Assembly (NCBI GenBank): GCA_963169155.1
Contig: CAUJGI010000229.1
Coordinates: 1 to 9,830 of the forward strand
Reading direction: 5' to 3'
Origin: Chloroflexota bacterium
GTDB lineage: Bacteria; Chloroflexota; Anaerolineae; Promineifilales; Promineifilaceae
DNA length: 9,830 nt
The position numbers and the translations under genes are program-made. Below the pieces are notes generated by a model. That model was not told the DNA's origin and made no database searches. It saw nothing but the letters and a program-made list of their open reading frames with translations. Below are positions 1-6,338 of the stretch, one piece after another; within the stretch, counting starts at the first letter, position 1; the number at the start of each line of letters is the position of its first letter.

Positions 1-2
1 GT

Positions 3-137
3 GCTGCCTTACTCAGCTATGTCAGCCAGGCAACGCAGACCATCCTGACAGCAACGGACCCAGGCATGTTTACCGACCTGTTCTTGCAGCAAGCCACCCG
101 TATGGCAGTTGAAAACGGCCGTATCAATGTAATGTAA
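3..137 (+). CDS. C-terminal fragment of an unidentified protein (cut by the window edge)
   Basis: An open frame enters from the left edge and ends at a TAA at 135-137, giving 44 residues that finish in ATRMAVENGRINVM. The other two forward frames close earlier, at 46-48 and 110-112. The segment reads as a soluble, partly helical C-terminus (LLSYVSQATQTILTATDPG, then LFLQQATRMAVENG) with no membrane segment. I do not recognise the family. It points the same way as the cyclase gene that begins 50 bases downstream, so the two could be co-transcribed, although an inverted repeat lies between them. The octamer ACGGCCGT at 115-122 lies in this frame and is read as Asn-Gly-Arg. A real coding end is likely but not proven from so short a piece. 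Confidence 0.55.
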   Translation, partial: AALLSYVSQATQTILTATDPGMFTDLFLQQATRMAVENGRINVM

Positions 138-150
138 CTTAAGAAAACTC

Positions 151-177
151 GGCATTCCCCACTATACCCAGAATGCC
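151..177 (+). repeat. Inverted repeat between the left partial gene and the cyclase gene
   Basis: GGCATTC at 151-157 pairs perfectly with GAATGCC at 171-177 across a 13-base loop. It lies 14 bases after the upstream stop and 10 bases before the GTG at 188. It could be a weak terminator for the upstream gene, but only a broken T-rich stretch (ACTTGTTTG) follows. It could also be an operator, or a structure near the translation start. A weak promoter can be drawn through the same bases (TTAAGA at 139-144, 18-base spacer, TATACC at 163-168), which would put the -10 in the loop. I cannot decide between these readings. Confidence 0.35.
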
Positions 178-187
178 ACTTGTTTGA

Positions 188-2161
188 GTGAATAGTATCG
201 TGAACCATACCAACAAAGAATCATCCGTTGTGCTCATCATTGACGACATGCGTGAAAACCGGCTGTTGCTGTCCTCCCAGCTTCGGCTGGATGGACACCA
301 CATCCTGGAAGCCAGTGGCGGGCAAGACGGCATCGCGATGGCCCGCGAACACGATCCTGACCTGATCCTCCTTGACGTGATGATGCCCGATATCAACGGT
401 TTTGAGGTGTGCAAGATCTTGAAGGAAGATCTCACCACCCACCTCATCCCCATCATCATGATCACCGCCCTGAGCAAAGTGGAATCCCGCATCGAAGGCA
501 AAAAAGCCGGGGCCGATGAGTTTCTCTCCCGTCCCCACATTCGCGAAGAGCTGCTGGTGCGTGTGCGCACCCTCATCCAACTCAAACGCGCCCGCACCAA
601 CCTGGAAGAAGAGCGGCACCGCTTGCAGCTGCTCTACAACATCAGCCGCGCCGTCAGCACCCAGCTGGATTTGGAATCGATGATGTCGGCCATCATTGCC
701 CAGACGCAAGCGGCCGTTGGGGCCACCAAGGGCAACATCATGCTGCTCAATGAGCAGGGGCAGGTGTACCACAAATTCATCATCCGGGCCGGTTCACCGC
801 TGGAAATTAGCGATCGTGTGACGCAAGAAGTCATGACCCGCGGCCTGGGCGGCTGGCTGGTGGCCAACAAGCGCAGCGAAATCATCCACGACATTCGCCA
901 GGACACCCGCTGGGTCACCCTGCCCGATGACGAAGGCGAAACCGGCTCGGCCATCGGCGTGCCGCTGATTGGCTCCGACCGCATCGTAGGCATTCTCATT
1001 TTGAACCACCCCGATGTGGGCTACTTTACGGAAGAACAGCGCGAACTGCTCATTGCCCTGGGCAGCACTGTCTCTACCGCCATCGCCAACGCCCACCTGT
1101 TTACCGAAATCAGCGAGGAGCGACGCAAACTGGAGGCGATTCTGGGCCAGGCCACCGACGCCATCGTCACCACCGACGAGTCGTGGAATATTTCGCTGTT
1201 TAACCAGGCGGCCGAGCGGCTGTTTAATTTGAAAGCCGAAAAAGTCACCGGGCGGTTTCTGGGAGACGTCAAGCCGCTGAGCGTTTTGCTGGCGGTTTAC
1301 AGCAACGGCAGCAACCAGGCGAGCGCCCAGGAAATCAGCCTGGAGAACGGCAGCACCTTGTTTACCAGCGTCTCGCCGATTCAAGGTGTGGGGTATGCGG
1401 CCGTTTTGCAAGACATCACCGAGATGAAGCGCATCGAAGAGTTTCGTCTGGCAGAAGAAATTCGCAAAAAGCAGGAAATCAAAGAAACGTTCTCGCGTTA
1501 CATGGGACCTAGCCTGGTGGATTACGTGCTCTCGCATGAACCCGGCCTGATGGCCCGGCGCGAGCGGCGTCATGCAGTGGTGATGTTTGCCGATTTGCGC
1601 AGTTCGACCCGCTTTATCCGCCTGGTGGAACCCAACGACGTGATTGCCCGTCTGAATCGTTTCTTCACCCAGATGACGGAAGTGGTGTATCAGTTTGAGG
1701 GGACCATTTTTGAACTGACCGGTGACGAAATTTTGGTGGCGTTTAATGCCCCGTTTGATCAAGCTGATGCTTCGAGTCGGGCGGTGGAAACGGCCGTTGC
1801 CATGCACCAACGGTTTAACGCCCTACGCCTGGAGCTGTTTGAAGGGCTCACCTCCAGCTTCGGCATGGGCATCGGCATCGACCAGGGCAACGTGATTGTG
1901 GGCAACGTAGGCGCTGAAACCCGCATGACTTTCCGCATGGTGGGTGACGCAGTCAATACCGCCCATCGCCTGGTAGACATCGCCGCGGACGGGCAAATTG
2001 TGATCTCCGAAAGTGTTTACAAAAATATTGGCGTAGACTCCAGCCCACTGCTGCAAGCCAGTCAGTTCGAATCGATGGGCGAAGTAGAAATTCGGGGCAA
2101 GGATGAGCCGGAACACCTTTACAAAATCCAGGTTCCCCTCAACCAGATGCGCTACGAGTAG
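188..2161 (+). CDS. Response regulator with GAF, PAS and class III adenylate/guanylate cyclase domains
   Basis: This 657-residue soluble protein is a sensor-fused nucleotide cyclase. Residues 14-130 are a receiver domain with acidic pair D19/D20, phospho-acceptor D63 (LLDVMMPD) and T93; the usual Lys of the KP motif is Arg115. A GAF domain spans about 146-305 and a PAS domain about 312-412. A helical linker (RLAEEIRKKQEIKETFSRYMG) leads into the class III cyclase, about 462-650. The metal-binding aspartates are D469 (VMFADLRSSTRF) and D513 (LTGDE), and the transition-state residues N590 and R594 are present. The base-selecting positions are E509 and R583, not the Lys/Asp or Lys/Thr of typical adenylate cyclases, so the product (cAMP, cGMP or other) is uncertain. 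The inferred role is a phosphorylation- and ligand-gated second-messenger enzyme. No clear ribosome site precedes the GTG at 188; a GTG at 200 with a weak GAGTG upstream is an alternative start. Confidence 0.9.
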   Translation: MNSIVNHTNKESSVVLIIDDMRENRLLLSSQLRLDGHHILEASGGQDGIAMAREHDPDLILLDVMMPDINGFEVCKILKEDLTTHLIPIIMITALSKVESRIEGKKAGADEFLSRPHIREELLVRVRTLIQLKRARTNLEEERHRLQLLYNISRAVSTQLDLESMMSAIIAQTQAAVGATKGNIMLLNEQGQVYHKFIIRAGSPLEISDRVTQEVMTRGLGGWLVANKRSEIIHDIRQDTRWVTLPDDEGETGSAIGVPLIGSDRIVGILILNHPDVGYFTEEQRELLIALGSTVSTAIANAHLFTEISEERRKLEAILGQATDAIVTTDESWNISLFNQAAERLFNLKAEKVTGRFLGDVKPLSVLLAVYSNGSNQASAQEISLENGSTLFTSVSPIQGVGYAAVLQDITEMKRIEEFRLAEEIRKKQEIKETFSRYMGPSLVDYVLSHEPGLMARRERRHAVVMFADLRSSTRFIRLVEPNDVIARLNRFFTQMTEVVYQFEGTIFELTGDEILVAFNAPFDQADASSRAVETAVAMHQRFNALRLELFEGLTSSFGMGIGIDQGNVIVGNVGAETRMTFRMVGDAVNTAHRLVDIAADGQIVISESVYKNIGVDSSPLLQASQFESMGEVEIRGKDEPEHLYKIQVPLNQMRYE

Positions 2162-2884
2162 CTATAACGGCCGTTTCCCCGGCACCCCCACCCTACGCGG
2201 ATAAACATCCGGCGTTTCCCCCACTTTGGCAATTATCACAAAATAGTGCGGCTGCTCCCGGCCAGGCAGCGTAACGCTGGCCAGTTGTGGCGCAGCGCCG
2301 CCTAGTTGAGCAATAGCGCTCCGGGCAGAATCCATTTCTTCGTGAACCCCTTCCCCTTTTTGTGCCAGCATCTGCCCGCCCACGCGGCACAACGGCAGCA
2401 AATACTCCGCCAACACACGCAGCTCGGCCACGGCGCGGGCTACGGCCCAATCGTACTGCTGGCGATGCTGCGGCTGCTGGCCCAACACCTCGGCACGCTC
2501 CGCCAGGATGGCCACATCAGTTAAGCCCAATTCAGCTACCACCGCCTGCAGGAACTGCCCTTTTTTGGCCACGCTTTCCACCAGCGTCAGCCGCAGCTGA
2601 GGGAACAGAATTTTGAGCGGCAGACCCGGAAACCCGGCCCCGGTGCCCACGTCAATGAGGGATCGACCGTTTAGCTCCCCCATCACTGGGCCACAGCTCA
2701 ACGCATCCAGGAAGTGACGGACGCGAATATCGGCGGGTTGGCGAACGGCCGTTAAATTCATCCGCTCGTTCCACGCCAGCAGCAGCGCCTCATATTGCTG
2801 GAATTGGGCAATCTGCTCCGGCTGCAAATGTGCGCCCAATGCTTGAGCCCACTGGCCAAACTGAACCCACGCTGAATTTGTCAT
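2162..2884 (-). CDS. rsmG: 16S rRNA (guanine527-N7)-methyltransferase RsmG
   Basis: This 240-residue protein has the normal length for RsmG (GidB), which uses S-adenosylmethionine to methylate N7 of G527 in 16S rRNA of the 30S subunit. The N-terminal helical part contains the family stretch WNERMNLTAVR (39-48). The SAM-binding loop is DVGTGAGFPGLPLKI (78-92), followed by the acidic strand end LVES (101-104). RAVAEL at 150-155 and the tail YPRRVGVPGKRPL are also typical. The ATG at 2884 is preferred over longer frames because it overlaps the stop of the upstream lipoprotein gene as ATGA and is preceded by a GGAG-like run. Translation is therefore probably coupled to that gene. The TAG at 2162-2164 touches the stop of the convergent cyclase gene with no spacer. 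In many bacteria this gene sits with parAB or mnmG; those are not seen here. Confidence 0.95.
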   Translation of the reverse strand: MTNSAWVQFGQWAQALGAHLQPEQIAQFQQYEALLLAWNERMNLTAVRQPADIRVRHFLDALSCGPVMGELNGRSLIDVGTGAGFPGLPLKILFPQLRLTLVESVAKKGQFLQAVVAELGLTDVAILAERAEVLGQQPQHRQQYDWAVARAVAELRVLAEYLLPLCRVGGQMLAQKGEGVHEEMDSARSAIAQLGGAAPQLASVTLPGREQPHYFVIIAKVGETPDVYPRRVGVPGKRPL

Positions 2885-4737
2885 CCCCGGCTCCGCTCCA
2901 GTTCTTTGCGATCCACTTCGATTGTGTAGGTGTCGTACTGCTCGCCACCAAAAATGGCCGGTTGAAAGGTAACCCAATTTTGCACCAACAACATATCCGC
3001 GCGCAGATAAAGCGGGGCAATCGGCGCAAGGCCATCATCGCCAAACAGCAGCGTTTCCACCTGTCGGTAGATTGCCTGCCGCTCGGTTGGATCAATTGTT
3101 TGCGCCGCCTGCCGGATTAGCGTATCCACCTCGCTGCACGGCCGATTTTCGCGGTTTTCACTTTCCTCGCAATGAATCAAATCACCTGCCCAGTTGTTGG
3201 CATCGGGGTAATACGATGCCCAGGCCAGCTCCCAAACATCAGCGCGAGCGGCGCCCGCATCAGGGCGAGTATTGGCCAGCAGGGTACCAAACGGCACCTG
3301 TTCAATGATGATTTGTGTTTCCGCGCAGTTCAACTCCTCCACCCACATTTGCCGGATCAACTCGGCCTGCAAAAGCGAAAGGTCAGACGAGGAAACCATG
3401 AAGCGAATTTCCGGCATAAGCCGACAGCTGTTGAAGCCACCCTCCGCCATCTGCAAACGAGCAAAGTCAGGATTATACCCTTTGCCAATTTCATCCACCG
3501 GCAATGCACCCACCACACCCGGCGGAATCAGATGGCGCATGGACACAGCATCCCCGCCATAGACTTCCTCCACCAGCACGTCCCGGTCAATCGCGGCGCT
3601 AAAGGCACGACGCAGGGGCGGTTCGCGGAAAACGCCGCTTTGAAAATTGAAGTCCAGATAAAACATAGTTTGCTCACTCACCAATTGGACCTGCTGCAGC
3701 GTGGAAACCGACGCACTAGACAAATCAATGGCAGTGGCATCAATGACATCCAACAACTTCTCTTCCCACAAGCTAAAGGCAATGTCATCTCGTTCCAGGT
3801 AGTTGATCTGAACAATCTGGACGTTGCCCTGAAAAGGAATCGGCCACAAGGTGTTGCGTTGCAGCCGGGTAAGGCTGCCATCTAGCGGCATAAACGGGCC
3901 GCTGGTGAGAAGGGGTGTGCCATTTTGGAAAGCGGCCTGCCACTCATCGCCAATTTCTTCATCTTCCAGTAGTTCGGGTGGCAACGGCCGCATAAACCAC
4001 AGGCTGGTAGTTGTTAAGAAGTAAGCCGCCGGCCGGTTTAAATCGATTTGTAGCGTGGTATCGTTAAGCGCCTGGACGCCAATATTTGCCAGATCGGCCG
4101 GGGTGGCGCTGTCCAGCTGGTGCACCTGCTCGCACCCTTCGATCAAAAATAGGATAAAGGCATCTGGCGTGTCTGTTTCCCGCGTGCAGGCACGCTGAAT
4201 AGCAAAAACCACATCGCTGGCAACCACGGGCCGAACTGCCTCGGATATAACAAACCCATCCTGCATGCGCAGGCTAGGCCGCACCCAAAAGACATCGTCA
4301 CGCAGGTGGAATGTCCAGGTACGGCCGTTGCGCCCCACCTCCCATTCACGCGCCAAGGCCGGTTCCACCTGATTCGTCACGTGGTTAAAGCGGGTCAGTC
4401 CCACAAACAAGTTTTCGATCAGATCAATACCATCATCCTCATTGGTCTTTTGCGGATCAATGTCGGGCACGCCATTCCGCACCAGGCTAATATCCAGCAC
4501 CACTGGCACATTTGCTTCTTTCACCGGTGTCGGCACATGGGTTGCAGTCGGGGTTGGCTCCAAGACGCGGGTAATAATAAGCTCTTCACCGGCCACATTG
4601 AACACTTCGGTCACAATAATGGGTGGTACTTCTTGACTATCCTGGCACGCCGAAAATAAGAAACTTATACATATAATGAGTGCTGCGGCGCCCAAAAACG
4701 TATTGAAAGTGCGTTGGTTGGTCTGTTTTTCTGTCAC
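2881..4737 (-). CDS. ABC transporter substrate-binding lipoprotein, family 5 (oligopeptide/dipeptide type)
   Basis: This 618-residue protein has a lipoprotein signal: polar N-terminus, hydrophobic core LGAAALIICISFLFSA (15-30) and candidate lipidated Cys31. A Thr/Pro-rich linker (EPTPTATHVPTP) tethers it outside the membrane. The body matches SBP_bac_5 proteins (OppA/DppA/NikA class): LIENLFVGLTRFN, LAREWEV...WTFHLRDDVFW near the N-terminus, a mid region LRRAFSAAIDRDVLVEEVYGG, and a late YYPDANNWAGDL. Such proteins capture peptides, nickel complexes or other solutes and deliver them to an ABC permease. No permease or ATPase gene lies in this window, so the ligand cannot be inferred. The start is GTG at 4737; the ribosome site is weak. 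It is the first gene of a pair with rsmG. A promoter at 4789-4817 fits its upstream side. Confidence 0.88.
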   Translation of the reverse strand: MTEKQTNQRTFNTFLGAAALIICISFLFSACQDSQEVPPIIVTEVFNVAGEELIITRVLEPTPTATHVPTPVKEANVPVVLDISLVRNGVPDIDPQKTNEDDGIDLIENLFVGLTRFNHVTNQVEPALAREWEVGRNGRTWTFHLRDDVFWVRPSLRMQDGFVISEAVRPVVASDVVFAIQRACTRETDTPDAFILFLIEGCEQVHQLDSATPADLANIGVQALNDTTLQIDLNRPAAYFLTTTSLWFMRPLPPELLEDEEIGDEWQAAFQNGTPLLTSGPFMPLDGSLTRLQRNTLWPIPFQGNVQIVQINYLERDDIAFSLWEEKLLDVIDATAIDLSSASVSTLQQVQLVSEQTMFYLDFNFQSGVFREPPLRRAFSAAIDRDVLVEEVYGGDAVSMRHLIPPGVVGALPVDEIGKGYNPDFARLQMAEGGFNSCRLMPEIRFMVSSSDLSLLQAELIRQMWVEELNCAETQIIIEQVPFGTLLANTRPDAGAARADVWELAWASYYPDANNWAGDLIHCEESENRENRPCSEVDTLIRQAAQTIDPTERQAIYRQVETLLFGDDGLAPIAPLYLRADMLLVQNWVTFQPAIFGGEQYDTYTIEVDRKELERSRG

Positions 4738-4788
4738 GACGCCATGCTATCCCATGCAAAACAGGGTGACAAGTTTTTCTATCTTGTT

Positions 4789-4817
4789 ATTAAACGGTCA
4801 CATTTCTGTGGTTGCAA
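4789..4817 (-). promoter_or_regulatory. Candidate sigma-70-type promoter for the lipoprotein-rsmG pair
   Basis: On the minus strand the palindrome TTGCAA (4812-4817) is followed by a 17-base spacer and TTTAAT (4789-4794). Transcription would start near 4782, leaving a leader of about 45 bases before the GTG at 4737. The -35 shares four of six bases with TTGACA and the -10 four of six with TATAAT. The same TTGCAA also fits a promoter on the other strand. This is inferred from spacing and similarity only. Confidence 0.4.
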
Positions 4818-4840
4818 GCTTATTGAGCGAGTAGTAATAT
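4812..4840 (+). promoter_or_regulatory. Candidate sigma-70-type promoter for the receiver-GAF-PAS gene
   Basis: TTGCAA at 4812-4817, a 17-base spacer and TAATAT at 4835-4840 form a plausible promoter. Transcription would start near 4847, about 30 bases before the ATG at 4878. The -35 hexamer is the same six bases used by the divergent minus-strand promoter. The ribosome site AAGGA at 4864-4868 lies nine bases before the start codon. Confidence 0.5.
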
Positions 4841-4877
4841 AGTAAAATTGAATCTTCCCAGCCAAGGAAAGAAGACT

Positions 4878-6110
4878 ATGTACGAACGCGTACTCATCAT
4901 CGATGACTCACAGGAAATTCGCGACTTTTTGTGCGAGTATATTCTGCAACCAAAAGGCTTCGAAGTATTGCAAGCTTCTAACGGGCTCATGGGTCTGGAA
5001 ATGGCGATTGCCAAAGAGCCAGATTTGATGATTGTGGATCAGCAAATGCCACGGCTGACCGGGCTAGAAGTATTGGAAAAGCTTCGGGAACGTGGTATTG
5101 AAATCCCTGCCATATTAGCTACGGCCCACGGTTCTGAGGAAACGGCCGTTGCCGCCTTCCGCCTGGGTATTCGCGATTACGTCATTAAGCCCTTTGACGC
5201 CGATGAAATCAGCGAGTCGGTCGACCGTGCCCTGCGTGAAAGCCGCCTGCAGCGCGAACGTGACCAGCTTGTGCAGCAGCTCATGGAAAGCAACTCCCAG
5301 CTGCAGCGCCGCGCCCAAGAACTGAACGTGCTGTACGGCGTCGGCAAATCGGTAGCCTCGTCGCTGGATTTGGAAGAAGTGCTGCACCGCGTGGTGGAAG
5401 CGGCCGTTTACGTCGTTGGCGCTGAAGAAGGGTCGCTGATGCTGCTCGATGAAGAACAGGGCGAACTGTACACCCGCGCCTCCAAAAACCTCGACTCAAA
5501 AGCTCAATCCATGCGCAAACGGGTGAACGACAGCCTGGCCGGAAAGGTGCTGCAAACCAAGCGGGCCATTGCCATCGGCAATGATTCGCAGTGGAAGCGC
5601 ACCCACACCGCTCTGCTGGTGAAATCGCTTATCTACGTGCCGCTCATCCTGCAAAACAAGCCCATCGGTGTGCTGGGTGTCACGAACCGGCTCAAGGAAA
5701 CGTCCTTTGACAGCAACGACACCCGCGCCCTGTCGGCTCTTGGCGGCTACGCGACGATTGCCATCAACAACGCCAACATCTACACCGACATTGAGCGGCA
5801 GCGGGTCACGCTTTCCGTAGTGGTCGATCAGATTGATGATCCTGTATTGGTGATTGATCACGAGGATAAGCTGCTTTTGGTTAACAAAGCCGCCCGCGAC
5901 GTTTTTGAACTGCCGGATGCCAAAGTTGTGGGGCATCCCATTCAAAAGCTGATTAAAAATGAAGAAGCCGTGGTGTTTATGACGCAAGAGTCAAGCGACT
6001 CTGTGCGCACCACGGCGGATATTCAGGGAGCAGACGGCCGTACCTACCAGGCACGTATGACGCTTATCGAGGGCGGCAGCCGCTCTATTTTAATGGTCGC
6101 TCAGGAATAA
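4878..6110 (+). CDS. Response regulator with receiver, GAF and PAS domains, no recognisable output domain
   Basis: This is a 410-residue cytoplasmic signalling protein. The receiver domain (3-120) is complete: D9/D10, phospho-acceptor D54 (IVDQQMP), T82 and K104 (IKPFD). A coiled-coil stretch (about 120-150, RLQRERDQLVQQLMESNSQLQRRAQ) links to a GAF domain (about 150-303), and a PAS domain follows (about 308-408). The chain stops at ILMVAQE, just where related proteins usually continue into a histidine kinase or other effector. It may act as a phosphorylation-controlled ligand sensor that works through a partner, or be a shortened hybrid kinase. The same domain order, with similar linker sequence (LYxxxxxVxxxLDLE), is found in the cyclase protein at the left of the window. 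The ATG at 4878 is chosen over an upstream TTG because of the AAGGA ribosome site and because the receiver fold begins immediately after it. Confidence 0.88.
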   Translation: MYERVLIIDDSQEIRDFLCEYILQPKGFEVLQASNGLMGLEMAIAKEPDLMIVDQQMPRLTGLEVLEKLRERGIEIPAILATAHGSEETAVAAFRLGIRDYVIKPFDADEISESVDRALRESRLQRERDQLVQQLMESNSQLQRRAQELNVLYGVGKSVASSLDLEEVLHRVVEAAVYVVGAEEGSLMLLDEEQGELYTRASKNLDSKAQSMRKRVNDSLAGKVLQTKRAIAIGNDSQWKRTHTALLVKSLIYVPLILQNKPIGVLGVTNRLKETSFDSNDTRALSALGGYATIAINNANIYTDIERQRVTLSVVVDQIDDPVLVIDHEDKLLLVNKAARDVFELPDAKVVGHPIQKLIKNEEAVVFMTQESSDSVRTTADIQGADGRTYQARMTLIEGGSRSILMVAQE

Positions 6111-6113
6111 TCT

Positions 6114-6338
6114 CTAGTTGGTGTTCAGCCCCAACCAAAAGTGGTGTGGCAAAATATTGGCAATCGGCTGAACGCTCACCTTCCCCACTTTTGTTTCATC
6201 TTTTATCATCGTCGAGTTAACATGGCAGGTGTCGGGAAAACGGCCGTATTTCTCCTCATAATACTCCACCGCCCGGCTTACCTTTTCTTCCAAACTTCGG
6301 CTGCGATCGTCATCCAACCATAACATGCCTACGTTCAT
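6114..6338 (-). CDS. Conserved-looking 74-residue protein of unknown function, coupled to the FtsK-like ATPase
   Basis: This small protein starts MNVGMLWLDDDRSRSLEEKV. It has an amphipathic helix (SLEEKVSRAVEYYEEKYGRF), a short Pro-Asp-Thr-Cys-His stretch, then VGKVSVQPIANILPHHFWLG. There is no signal peptide or membrane segment. Its ATG (6338-6336) overlaps the TGA of the upstream ATPase as ATGA, so translation is probably coupled. This coupling, with a coherent protein-like composition, is the main evidence that it is real. The pattern YGRxPxxC...H, then LPHHFW, recalls small hypothetical proteins I associate with Chloroflexota, but I cannot name a family. The conserved Cys and His residues could bind metal; this is speculation. 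Its TAG at 6114-6116 lies three bases from the stop of the convergent receiver-GAF-PAS gene. Confidence 0.7.
   Translation of the reverse strand: MNVGMLWLDDDRSRSLEEKVSRAVEYYEEKYGRFPDTCHVNSTMIKDETKVGKVSVQPIANILPHHFWLGLNTN

Noticed and set aside
794..1810. A 338-residue open frame on the minus strand inside the cyclase gene
   Set aside because: It lies opposite clear GAF, PAS and cyclase domains and shows the composition expected of an antisense shadow in GC-rich DNA.
3172..3885. A 237-residue open frame on the plus strand opposite the lipoprotein gene
   Set aside because: The minus strand encodes a full-length family 5 binding protein with a lipobox; the plus-strand product has no recognisable features.
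6117..6138. GTTGG/CCAAC inverted repeat at the convergent junction as a terminator
   Set aside because: The stem is only 5 bp, no T-run follows on either strand, and it lies in the coding end of the 74-residue gene.
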